Shown here piece by piece: positions 1-10,337 of a stretch of DNA of 64,000 nucleotides. The position numbers and the translations under genes are program-made. The first letter of the stretch is position 1, and every line of letters starts with the position of its first letter. This DNA comes from Stereocaulon alpinum (Eukaryota > Ascomycota > Lecanoromycetes > Lecanorales > Stereocaulaceae). The stretch lies in assembly GCA_018257865.1 (NCBI GenBank), contig JAEUBA010000088.1:62001-126000 (forward strand), written 5' to 3'. Below the pieces are notes generated by a model. That model searched no databases, was not told the origin of the DNA, and worked only from the letters and a program-made list of their open reading frames with translations.

Positions 1-205
1 GCTTGAGGGGGTTCGAGTGACATACCAATTCATTGGCCTCCTCGAGTGATCGCTCCGCTAATCGTACTGCTGACTTCCTGGGCTCGCCAGATAGCTCAGT
101 GATTTGGTCGAGCTTCTGGTTGAGATCTGCTTGGACGAGCTTTAGTTCGGACTCATAGCTACTGAAGAGCTCGGAGCCGGCGTCTGTGTCTAAGGGGTTG
201 GCCAT
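1..205 (-). CDS. vti1: v-SNARE Vti1, 5' part (runs off window)
   Basis: Exon 1 is 26..205 on the minus strand (60 codons, starting MANPLDTDAGSELFSSYESE). It is followed by a GTATGT donor at 25..20, so the rest of the gene lies to the left of the window. The N-terminal helix contains the fungal Vti1 signature around ELSGEPRKSAVR. In this family the protein is a Qb-SNARE that acts in Golgi-to-endosome/vacuole and intra-Golgi membrane fusion; the SNARE motif and the C-terminal membrane anchor are not in the window. It is divergent from the FAD oxidoreductase at 727, with about 520 bp between the start codons. The assignment rests on the N-terminal domain alone. Confidence 0.85.
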   Translation of the reverse strand, partial: MANPLDTDAGSELFSSYESELKLVQADLNQKLDQITELSGEPRKSAVRLAERSLEEANELVCHSNPLK

Positions 206-726
206 GATGAAGGGGAGGTAGGTGGTTCGTCTGTTTGTCTGCCTGGCGGCTACAGAGATTGGGAACTTGTAGCTTGTTGTAGAGGGCCCGAGAGGCGATG
301 AAGGGAGCAGTAAAGGGATCCTGCCGAGAAAATAGTATGCGAATGAGACTAGAGCGTTGTGATGATGGTGAAGCGGCCTGCTGGAGATGGCGCAGCATAT
401 CTCAATTGTCGTTGCCTGTCTTGGCGGTCTTTGTTCCGGAGAATTGCCGACGCCGTTCCTGCATTCTTTGCACTCATCATTGCCCGGAACGAATACGAAT
501 CTGCGATAAATCAGTCTCTTCATCTTGTCTGACCCTTAATACTTTCGTCTTGCTGTATTTAGCTTTCTTTTCAAACAACGTTCTCTGCGCACTGTGTTCA
601 TTTGGGAACTCTGAATTTGCCATGTTCTGAGATCTGCTACTTGAGGTTCTTGTTATTTTGCTAGAAGAAGAGAACGTTGTAGATAGCTTTGTTTCGAGAC
701 ATATTGCAAGCCTAGTCCATTCATCG

Positions 727-2467
727 ATGCGAGACAGAAAGAAGGTTGCCATCGTTGGCAGCGGCTGCACTGGCATTGCAGCAATATGGGCACTCAAAAG
801 CACCGATCATGAAGTCCATCTCTATGAGGCCAAGGACCGCCTTGGAGGCCACACCAATACGGTCCCTTTCAAACATGGCGACAAGATAGTCAACGTTGAT
901 ACTGGTTTCATCGTGATGAACAGCGCCACTTATCGTCAGTAAGCCACGTCATGGCCGTAACTTGGCCACTGGCTTACTATTGTAGCGAATTTCATTACCT
1001 TCTTGAAAGAGGTTGGAATATCTCCTGTACCCACGGAGATGACGTTCGGTGTGTCCCGTGATCAGGGGTTGTTTGAGTGGGCTGGCACTTCGCTCTCTTC
1101 TATCTTTGCTCAGAAGGCCAATCTTCTTCAACCAAGAATGTGGCACATGATCTTCGACATTATACGCTTTAACCAATTCGCTCTCGACCTACTGTCGGAC
1201 GAAGACGAGAGCGAAGAAGACCCGAGCGGAGTCAACGGCCCAGTACCCGAAGGACCTGCCACACATGCCAAGAAAGCCCCTAAACAACAAAGTATAGGAG
1301 AGTATTTGGACCAGGAGAACTACTCAGAAGCGTTCCGCAATGACTACTTGATACCAATGACAGCTTCAGTCTGGAGCACAAGTCCGGACAAAGCTTCGCT
1401 CGAATTTCCTGCAATTACCCTGGTTCGATTTATGTGGAACCACCATCTACTTACCACGGTGGCTGCGCGTCCAACGTGGATGACCATCATGGGTGGCTCG
1501 ACGCAGTACATCAATGCCGTAATGGCGGATTTCCCTCGGGAGCGAATGCATCTTCGGACTGGTATCGAATCGCTTAGCATCCTAAATAATGGACAGATAG
1601 CACTTCAACGAATGGATCGAAAGCGAGAGGTATACGACCACGTCGTCCTGGCTACACACGGTGATCAAGCAATGGAGATCATACGCGACGTGGCTACACC
1701 CGAAGAGACGGATATCATGTCGGGGTTCAAGACGAGTGAGAATTCAGCAGTGCTTCACTCAGATCTTTCGGTACGTACTGTCATTATATTGAACAGCGTG
1801 TTCCATATCGAAATTGTGAGGACTGCTCTTCTATTTCTGTAATAGAACGCTCGAAGTCTAACTCGATGATATCATTACATCATTGTGAACGACCACAACC
1901 ACTAACGACTATCAGCTCATGCCCTCACGTCGTATCGCCTGGTCCTCTTGGAATTACATCACAACCTCCCCCTCCCCAACAACTGCCCCCTCAGTCTGCC
2001 TAACCTATTGGATGAATCTCCTCCAACACATCCCCAGTTCCATTTACGGCGACGTCCTAGTAACCCTCAATCCCCTACATCCACCCCGGAAAGACCTCAC
2101 CCAAGGGACCTGGACCTATCACCATCCGCTTTACAACGCAGCCGCCATACGTTCTCAGAAACTCCTACCGCGGATACAGAATACCAGAGGGATCAGTTAT
2201 GCGGGAGCTTGGACGAAGTACGGCTTCCATGAGGATGGCTTCTCTAGTGGATTGAAAGTCGCTGTGGAGCATCTTGGAGCGGAGCTGCCGTTTGACTTTG
2301 TCGATTCTACATTCTCGAGAGGGAGGAGGCCAGTGCTGGGCTGGATGGACTATCTCGTGAGAGCTTTCGTACGTGTGGTGCAGCTGATCATCCTTGTGGT
2401 AGGCTGGACAACATCATGGGTACCCAGCAGGGAACAAAGCATTGCGCAAGGGAAGAAAGAATGGTAA
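727..2467 (+). CDS. FAD-dependent amine-oxidase-like oxidoreductase (COG2907 type)
   Basis: Three exons, 727..934, 986..1770 and 1916..2467, give 514 aa. The N-terminus carries a Rossmann dinucleotide motif (VAIVGSGCTGIAA), an acidic ribose-binding residue in LYEAKDRLGGHTNT, and then DTGFIVMN. Intron 1 uses the less common donor GTCAGT; this join restores the family motif ATYPNF, whereas the stronger-looking GTAAGC four bases on breaks the frame. Intron 2 joins HSDLS to LMPSRRIAWSSWNY. The C-terminus has the second FAD-contact region (YAGAWTKYGFHEDGFSSG) and a hydrophobic stretch near residues 470-495 that may be a membrane anchor. Bacterial relatives often sit beside cyclopropane-fatty-acid synthase genes; the fungal substrate is unknown and no such neighbour is seen here. 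Confidence 0.85.
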
Positions 2468-2550
2468 CAACGCCAAATGATGATCCCTTCAAGAAAGACT
2501 AAGACACAATTTCTCCACTATTCTCCACTATTCTCCCTTCACATCTCTCC

Positions 2551-3135
2551 TCACAACCTAGCCTGCACCCCACCACTACTACCACTCCCTCCGCCCATCA
2601 TCAACCTCTTCATCATCGGCAGCACACTCCCTTTGAACCACCACTCCCCCTCCATCCCCTCCTCCATCCCCTCAGGAATATCCTCCCACTCAATCACCTC
2701 CCCAACCTCCGGCCTCCACTGCACCTGCCTCAAGATCCAAAACTCCCCATCCATCTCCTCATACTCCCTCGCACTCTTGGGCCTCTCACTCTCCCTATAC
2801 CAAATACAATACACCCCCAAAAACGCTTGTTGCTCCCTAGCAGCGCCCATCGACGTATCCTCGTTTGTGAATTCGAAGGAGATTCTGCGGATCGGTGGTG
2901 ATGTTGTTGGCCTTGGTAAGCATTGGGGAAGGTAGTATCGGCAATTGCCAAATGCTACGGGAGGCGCGTGCTGGTTGTATACGCTCGTTATCCGTTCATG
3001 TGTTCCTTTGAGCGTTATGTGGAGTGCTGACATGGAGCTCGTCGAGGGAGCGATTTCGGGTATGTGGTTATTCGAGCTGAGATGATGAGCGTTGTCGAAT
3101 CGACTGGTTTTGGGCTTAAAGATGTGGATTGGCAT
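2551..3135 (-). CDS. hypothetical protein, 194 aa
   Basis: A single uninterrupted minus-strand reading frame of 194 codons, convergent with the FAD oxidoreductase (83 bp between stop codons). I do not recognise a family. The middle is globular-looking and rich in Trp, Tyr and Glu (FLGVYCIWYRESERPKS, then EFWILRQVQWRPEVGEVIEW), while the C-terminus is Gly/Ser-rich. An internal Met (MSALHITLKG, about residue 35) is an alternative start. There is no signal peptide or membrane segment. It is judged real from length, composition and the lack of a better competing frame, but expression is not proven. Confidence 0.5.
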   Translation of the reverse strand: MPIHIFKPKTSRFDNAHHLSSNNHIPEIAPSTSSMSALHITLKGTHERITSVYNQHAPPVAFGNCRYYLPQCLPRPTTSPPIRRISFEFTNEDTSMGAAREQQAFLGVYCIWYRESERPKSAREYEEMDGEFWILRQVQWRPEVGEVIEWEDIPEGMEEGMEGEWWFKGSVLPMMKRLMMGGGSGSSGGVQARL

Positions 3136-4275
3136 TGTGGGTGTGGGGTTTTAGTGGGTTTGGTGAGTTCGCGATCACAGATGGATTCGGTTTAGAAGAG
3201 GATTTTTATGGGGGTTTTCGGTGGAATGAACCAGAGAGCTTGATGTATGGGGTGTTGTTGATAATTCAATGATAACAAAGAATCAATATGGCTTTCACTT
3301 CGCCGTATCACAAGACGAGGTTGCGTGGTGTCACAACTAGACTTTATCGTAGTGCCTTGGTTGGATCTATTCGCCGTATCAAAGCCACTACTTGGAGATA
3401 AAAAAAAAAAATGGTAATCCCGAATACCCAAATATTCACAACAACTTCTCAAATACCGAAAACGCAGAATCCATCATCCCCTCTCATAATCCTACCCCCC
3501 CCCCCCGTTCCTTACACTGCCAACCTCTCAGCCCTACCCCCAGCCCTAGCCCCTACCTACCTACCTACCCGCTGCGCTGCACCGCACCCTGCGCGGCTGT
3601 GCAACTCCATTACCGACCGACCGACCATAAGGCACCCTTAGCTCGCCCAGCACCTTCCCACCCGAACCAAGCCACGCAAAAACGCCTAAGGTACGTACCC
3701 AGAACACTGCATCCGCATGCGCAAGGCATCTTCAATCCCGACAACTTACACCCACGTCACGAACTTATCAATCTCGAACCGAGAAACGCGAGCCCGAGGC
3801 TTGATAGTGTGTGGCATGTTTCTACTGTAAGTCGTTAGACCTGCGGGGTTTGCTGTGGGGCTTTGGGAAGTACAGTAAGGTACCCTAGGAGTGGGGTGGG
3901 GTGGAAGGCTAGGTTTTGGTACGGTAAGGTAGAATAGTTCTAGGGCGCTGGGTAAAACTCGGAGGTTTGATGACTTAGTAAGGTGTGTTATGCACTTTTG
4001 GCTGAGGAGGTTGATGATGGATACGGTAAGGTGGTACAGTAGGGGTGGTTCAAGATGATTTCGGGGTGATGGTGGAGTGCGCCCGCTGCCGCTTGTGGCC
4101 TAAGGTGAACACGCGCGAAGGGGTTCAGGCGGTACTGTACTTAGCGTGGTATTGGGGGTAGGAAACGTATCGGGATGTCATTTGATGTTGCTCAATCGAG
4201 TAGAACTGGTGGACTAGAGGTTGTTTATCTCCGCATAGCAATACTTATCTACCACTTTATAAAATCTGCAGTATG
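3136..4275. other. Intergenic, low-complexity tracts, no gene seen
   Basis: About 1.1 kb without a convincing gene. It holds a run of C near 3493-3506, (CTAC)n-like repeats near 3554-3568, (ACCG)n-like repeats near 3614-3627, and several scattered copies of a short motif resembling TACGGTAAGGTA between about 3870 and 4035. The open frames here are compositional artefacts. Confidence 0.5.
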
Positions 4276-4280
4276 CCTTG
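4276..4280. repeat. Target-site duplication CCTTG (left)
   Basis: CCTTG immediately precedes the left LTR and is repeated at 9627..9631 directly after the right LTR. A 5-bp duplication is typical of integrase-mediated LTR retrotransposon insertion. Confidence 0.95.
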
Positions 4281-4488
4281 TGTCGGTACACCCTAGCTGC
4301 TAGGTTGTACCGATTAGTAGGCTTGCTTGATCCCCTATTACCTGCCCCGGACAACCTGATGCGCAGGGTGTCTATTGGGCTTGGTAAACTGGGGATTGAT
4401 TGAATCTAGCTAGCTAAGCTATGGTGTTTTATCTAGGAGCGGGCGCCAAGCCGCTAATTGCGGAGTGCGGAGCGAAGTTATTCCGACA
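4281..4488 (-). repeat. 3' LTR of the copia element (208 bp)
   Basis: Begins TGTCGG and ends CCGACA on the plus strand, a short terminal inversion typical of LTRs. By eye it is identical, base for base, to the copy at 9419..9626. It retains ordinary TG and CA dinucleotides, unlike the interior. Confidence 0.95.
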
Positions 4489-4624
4489 CTGGCAAAGTTT
4501 TAGAAAGTCGAAAAAAAACAGTGCTAATCGACGCCAAATCTAGCAATTAGCTAGTATAGAAACGGGCCTGTAAGGCTAAGCAATGCTACAGTCTAATTAG
4601 TTAGACTGTAGCCTCCCTTTCTAC

Positions 4625-7600
4625 CTAGGCGTTTGTCTTCAACTCGATAGTGTTGCTATCCACTAATTGTCTTAGCGCCTGGCAGCAGCGCTCCTTAGTT
4701 ATAGCGTCTGCTGGGTTATAATTACTATTAATCCACCGTACCTTATCGATTTCCCTTCTCTTATAGGACTGCCGCAGTCCTATTATATCGATTATTAGGC
4801 GTTTCTCAGCGGTAGTACTGAGCTGTATAATATAATTATATAGGGAATAGGAGTCGGTATATAGGATTAGTAGGATCTTCGCCTAAGTAATACCCTTAAT
4901 AGTAGATTACAGGGCGGTGGTAATATTAAACCCTGCTACTATTATATATAGCTCTGAAGCTAGCACTAACCTTATAACTCTCTTATATTTGGTGCTGCTC
5001 CAGTGGATAATATTACCGCTGATATTAATAGTCGATTTATTAAGCTGTTGCTCGTTAGCAAGGACGATAACGTACCTAATCTAAGAGCTGAGGTCAGCGT
5101 TATTAGCGAAGGCCGTATTAATAAAGACTAGCAACTTTAACTTCTCTAAAGCAAGCTTAACGAATTATAGACCTTAGCGGTAGTTCTCCTTTTACTAATT
5201 TAACTATTTATTTAACTAATCAGCGTCTTCTTTTACTAGCTGAGTAATTTAGGCTGCCCTAGATAGTGTAAAAGCTATCTCTAGTTGACTTATAGAGGCT
5301 ATATAGGCACCGCGGGCTCTTTCCTTAATATATTACGATTTAATATCGCTAGCGGTGGCGGTGTTAATCGTATTAATTTTATTACACTGCCGTTGCTGGG
5401 AGAGCTTCAGAATGTCGTTATTACTAGAAATAGTAGTGCTATTAAATTAGAGGTCTTTTTTATTATCCAGCTTTTTAATTAGCTTTGCTGGGAAGCCTAT
5501 ATTAAGGCGTGCTTGCTCTTCCAGCTCTAAATATTCGGCTATTCCGTAAAATAGGGAGTTGTTAGTTTACAGGCTAACAATTGCCTGCTTAGAGTATATA
5601 AGGTAGGGATTGAATAAGGAGACGGTAAGGCCTAGCTTACTAGTATAGTAGTTATAGTAGGTCTTAAACTAATACGTCCCTGCTTCTAGGACGCTATATA
5701 GTAGGCGGACTACTTTTAGTATATTATCTCCTAGATCAGTGCCCTACAGCGGTTTTATATAGACAGCGCGACTTAGTACTAACGTTAACTATATATAAGC
5801 TTGCGATATATCGCGTACGCAGAGGTTGCGTAGTAGAATTACAGTAAGGCAGATAATAAGGCGTTGGCTAGCGCGTTAAATTATTAGCGACTGCGTTAGC
5901 ACCTCCTTCTTACCTTTATTATTATAAGCTTAGACGACTAGTCTAGACTTTTCGAATAGTATAGCGCTATCCTACTTAATATTATCGACGAATCGGCAGC
6001 TGAAGATACGGGTATATAGCGGTATATCTTACTTACTGATAATTTTAAAGACTCCTTCAGCAATAAGGCTATTAATTTCCTTTCGGCGAGAGTTAATAAA
6101 TAGGCTATTTAGCGATCGAATAGTACCTTCTACTCGCAGCTTTATTAATAGCTTAATATCTAATTACTCCTTATTAGTAAGGTGAGCGTAGCGGGTAGGC
6201 AGGTATCGCTATCGCTACGGGTTTTAGCGTATAGCAGTAGCTTCCTCAGCTAGCAGGTCTACTTAAATTATAGGAGGCGGTTGCTCAGTTATAGGAGGCT
6301 GAGGATTAACTAAGTAAGGCTTAACTAAGGTAATTCGGAAGGTTATAGGGCCGCTACTAAGTTTAACCGTATAGGCTTAGTTATCTATAGCGAGTAGTTA
6401 GTAGGGCCCTTTCTATCCTTTACCTTTTCGCTATACTAGGACGTTGCTGCTAATAGGAGTGTCTAGAATTACGTCGCTTTATAGACCGTTACGGTAGCGT
6501 AAGGCTTCAGTAATATCTCTCTTTACTAGTAATTCTAACGCTTCTTTTATTACGCGTTTAATAGCCTTACCTCTCTCCGCAATTAATAGGTGTATAGGGT
6601 TTAATTCAGTAAGCTTTAGAAATATACTAAATAGAAGTAGCGTAGGAGTTAGCCTATTAGGTCTAGCTATATTATTAATTACCTTAACAGCGATTTATAA
6701 GACGAATTGCTTACCTAGCAGTAGTAGGTCTTCTCAGATAATATTATAAGTACGCCTAAGAGGTGCGTAGTAGTATTTAACTAGACTAATTAAGTAGTAT
6801 ACTTTAACTAGAACGTATTTTAACTCAATTACTATTCCCTTTACCTTAGAGGCGAATTCGGTGCTAATAAATTACTTGCTAGCGTTATAGACTAGTATAT
6901 CTAGTAGTCTAATATAAGTATCAATCTAGTAGGCCCTTAGCGTATCCTAAACCGTCTCCGCTAAAATATCTTTCAGAAAGCGGGCGGTTTGGAAGCGTAT
7001 AGCCTCGTCGATAGTATATAGGACTAAGGCCGTAGGGCTATTAAGATATATAATATTAATTATCACTAAATAATTAAATTGCAGGTCGTTTTTAATAGTA
7101 AATTTAAACCTTCCTAGCGATCTACTATATTTCTAGCAAGTTAAGCAGAACTTGCCCAGTCGATTGATAGCGTCCTAGTCGAAACGGTAGCCAGAGCGCT
7201 TTAGCAAGCGTGCTAGGCGTATTATTAATAGATAGCTGAAGCGGCGGTATAGGCGTTAGAGATCCTACTCTATTAATTAGCTGCTTATAACACCGTTATT
7301 AGTATAGGTGTTAATATAGGCGTGGGATAGCGACGATCCCTATATAAGGAATAGGTAACTGTATAGCCTTGCGATAGGGACTTGCCTATTACCGCTAACT
7401 AAGTAATTAGTGAGGTTATTGAAATAAAAACCTACCTAGTTGAGGTCTCGTAGGCAGAGAAGGAATAGTGTGTCGGCGTCGATAATATAGAATTCGATAA
7501 TACTAATTAGTAAAGCAACGGTAACGGTGCCTTTTAATAAGGCTTCGCTAATACCGAATTTAAATCTAGCGCTGCCAGCCTTATCGGTGTTAATATTAAC

Positions 7601-9313
7601 GTCTTACTTACGCCGCAGTGCTAGATATTAATTATAGCCTGCTAAGGAGTTGTAGGCAGCGCCTATATTAATTATAAGGCCGTAGAAGTAGCTATCGCCG
7701 TATCTTTTAGCGGGGCGGTAAGGTGCTTCTCCCTAGATATTAATATTATCCTAGATAGACAGTGCCTTCGTAACGGTATATAAAGTCGCCTAATTAGCTA
7801 GCTTTTGGTATACAGCCTTACCGTTAATAGCACCTATAGATATTAGGAAAGATTTATCGTTATCTTAATTAGCTGGGTCGTTAGCAGTATCTTTAATAGC
7901 ACTACCTTCGCTATCTTCTTCTTTTTCGCCTTTAACGTTAGTGAGGTATTACTTAAAGCTACGTTAGCGTTCTTCCTTAGGGTAATTAGTTAACTAGTAT
8001 CCTTCCTTTTTACAGATAAAGTATCGCTTTTTATTCGTCGAATTGCTGGAATTATTAGAGTCGTATCTCAGCTTGCTTAGATATCTTGATTAGCTGCGAC
8101 TGCTGGATTCGCGGTTGCAACTGCTGGATTTACGGTTTCGGTAGCGGCGGTTAGTATATATCGTTTCGCTTAGCGATGAGACGCTGCGGCGGTCTTATAA
8201 GGCTGTTGATAATCAGAGGTCCTAGATAAGGTTTTGTATAATATCCGGTGGTTTTCGACAGACGATCTCGTAGGTAGGTATAGACTTATAAGTAGTAATT
8301 ATCTTCTAGTAGATAAAGCTATCCCTATAAAGGTTCTCGTCTAGGCTGTATTATAGTTCTCTTAGTCTTAATATTATAGCGTCTAGGTACTCCGTTAGGG
8401 TCTTATCTTTATTATAGTTAATAAATAGTTGCAAGGATACGCTGTTCTATTTATTAAGGCGGGCGATCTGGTATTCTCTTCCTTTAAAGTTTCCTTTAAA
8501 AGTAAGCTGCAGCGAGTCTAGGTTTATTACTAAGAAGGAAGATTAGTTACTAAAGTAGAAATTAAGTATATCGCTGGCTAGTATATACTGAAACGCTATA
8601 TATAGCTTAGTCGACGGTATCCCTACGTTAGAGGTAGTGGTTAAGAAGATCTTTAGCTTGTAGTCGAAGGAGTCGTTCCTTCCGTTATATTTCATTTCGT
8701 CCGTATAAAGCTTAGTTAATGCGGTGAGTTCTCGAGAAAGGTTTTGCTCCTGGTAATTGGCAATAGCGTTGGAGATTTTGAAACTATTAATTAGTGCCGT
8801 TTAGAAGGGTATTGTGTCGAATAACGTACTAGTCCCAGTTGGTGTCTCAATCTTAGCTGGGGTAGGCGTGCTAGGTATATTGGAGATATTTCCTGAGGCA
8901 GGCGTGCTAGGTATGTTGGAGTTGCTGGGAGAGTTAGCGTTAGACTTCTTCACTGGCTTTGGTACGTCTGCAGGCTAATTAGACTATGGTTGGACTGCTA
9001 GCCTTGCTAGGTGCTTATAGACGTAAGTTCCGTCCTTAGGTGTAAAGACGCCGCGGTTGAAAAGTAGCTCCCTAAGGTTTCGTAGCAGTAGTTTCTCTAC
9101 CTTACCGAATATAGCTTCGTCCTAATCGTTGAAGTCTTCGAGGAAGTAGATCTATAGGTTACGCCCTTCTTCTTCGCAGTTCTGGTAGTAGCTTATTACT
9201 TAGGTGACGTATGTCCCTAGGGTAGCACCTGAGGACTTTTTAGGGTCCTTAAGGACGATCCCTGACGGTGTCGCTGTTCCTTCGTCTTCTCCTTGCATAG
9301 CTGGTTGCGTCAT
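4625..9313 (-). pseudogene. Dead gag-pol polyprotein of the copia element
   Basis: Read on the minus strand from ATG 9313 (MTQPAMQGEDEGTATPSGIV, then LKDPKKSSGATLGTYVT). The frame meets TAA where Gln is expected soon afterwards, and then several TAG codons. A CX2C-type knuckle with one Cys read as Tyr (YFICKKEG) lies near 8000-8035. The last 500 codons of RT/RNase H stay in one frame apart from TAG/TAA codons: LLVFINTAFANNADLSS, HWSSTKYKRVIRLVLASELY, YTDSYSLYNYIIQLSTTAEK, ending NA-stop-VERE where Trp is expected. Nonsense codons without obvious frameshifts in this part point to C-to-T (RIP-like) mutation rather than slow decay. Exact gag, protease and integrase borders were not resolved. Confidence 0.85.
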
Positions 9314-9392
9314 CGTGAGGTTAGGCGTTGCAGCGGAGGCTTGGTGTTGCAGGTGAGGTTTTGGTGTTGCAGTTGAAATTTTCTTTACCTTG

Positions 9393-9418
9393 CTGATCTG
9401 AGGTCGACAACTGATCAG
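9393..9418 (-). other. 26-nt hairpin at the primer-binding position
   Basis: Directly inside the 5' LTR (coding strand minus), 26 nt begin CTGATC and end GATCAG, so the ends can pair as a 6-bp stem. It does not start with TGG, so it cannot pair with a mature tRNA 3' CCA end. The second copy of the family has the same arrangement at 63816..63841. It may be a half-tRNA primer site or a self-priming structure; the function is inferred. Confidence 0.45.
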
Positions 9419-9626
9419 TGTCGGTACACCCTAGCTGCTAGGTTGTACCGATTAGTAGGCTTGCTTGATCCCCTATTACCTGCCCCGGACAACCTGATGC
9501 GCAGGGTGTCTATTGGGCTTGGTAAACTGGGGATTGATTGAATCTAGCTAGCTAAGCTATGGTGTTTTATCTAGGAGCGGGCGCCAAGCCGCTAATTGCG
9601 GAGTGCGGAGCGAAGTTATTCCGACA
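9419..9626 (-). repeat. 5' LTR of the copia element (208 bp)
   Basis: Same 208-bp sequence as 4281..4488 with no difference seen by eye. It would contain the promoter and R-U5 for minus-strand transcription. Confidence 0.95.
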
Positions 9627-9631
9627 CCTTG
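9627..9631. repeat. Target-site duplication CCTTG (right)
   Basis: Matches CCTTG at 4276..4280 on the other side of the element. Confidence 0.95.
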
Positions 9632-10337
9632 TATTCTGAAAGGCGCAATTGCGATATCCCGTCCTACATATCGTACAGCTTCTCCCCCCCCTCCCTCCAA
9701 ACCCATCCACTACCCCCTCCCTCCCCCCCTCCCTCCCCACGCCCCACTACCCTAGAGCCGCACACAGCACAGGAAGCTACAGATCTCACAATCCGGTGTC
9801 TAGAGCTGTTTGATTTGAGGGTTGAGTGAGGTGAGGATTGGTTGGTGGTGAAAACTGGGATGGTTTTTTTGGGGGGAAGGGTGTATTGTGTTGTTTCTTC
9901 GGTGGAGGAGTTGGTTCTTGTAGGTTCATGTAGTGGGGGGATGATGGGAACTTGTATCGTGAAGCGTTTCTGTGGGCTGTGGGTTGATTTGCGTGCGCAG
10001 CTGCGCTGAGGTTGGGTTCGGCTTGTGGGGTTGGTGGTAATGGTGGTAATGGTGGGTGTGTAGCTGAGGCATTTTGGAAGGTTACAGGTGGATTGTTCAA
10101 TTATGTCAGTGGAAATGAGGCTTGTGGTGTAGAGACTCTTGGTGCGAGAGGATACAGAATTATCGAATGGTCGTGGGAATGAGGTGTAGTCATGAAGGCT
10201 GAAGTCTGCTAATTCTTCAAGTTGGATTACGTGAAGTACTAAAGCAAGCTGACACGACATCTCTTTGCTCCCTTCTTGAGGCAAACACTGATGACCTTTT
10301 CCACCAAAGACCTTCCACTTCCCCAGTCTGCGGGTGC
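9632..10337. other. Intergenic, polypyrimidine tract, no gene seen
   Basis: Lies between the retrotransposon and the 3' end of the HET gene. A long C/T-rich tract spans about 9676-9745. Frames open on the minus strand here are Pro/Ser/Thr-rich and follow from the skewed composition; nothing recognisable is encoded. Confidence 0.5.

Larger units (their letters stand above)
4281..9626 (-). mobile_element. Complete Ty1/copia-type LTR retrotransposon, coding capacity destroyed
   Basis: A 5,346-bp element with two 208-bp LTRs, flanked by the 5-bp duplication CCTTG. The coding strand is minus, so the 5' LTR is 9419..9626 and the 3' LTR is 4281..4488. Decoding the minus strand gives a Gag start at 9313, a degenerate zinc knuckle near 8000-8035, and at the far end the copia RNase H region with WINSNYNPADAITK and ALRQLVDSNTIELKTNA at about 4625-4745. 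The gag-integrase-RT-RNase H order marks Ty1/copia and not gypsy. The interior is very rich in TpA and poor in CpA/TpG, with many TAG and TAA codons where Gln or Trp is expected, which is the RIP pattern. The LTRs and the gag-proximal 0.7 kb look much less affected. Confidence 0.93.

Noticed and set aside
3392..3838. A 148-codon plus-strand frame after the 194-aa gene
   Set aside because: Runs through poly-C and short tandem repeats; product is Pro/His-rich nonsense.
4489..9418. AT-rich block considered as a centromere-like or isochore segment
   Set aside because: It is bounded exactly by LTRs and a target duplication and decodes to copia gag-pol.
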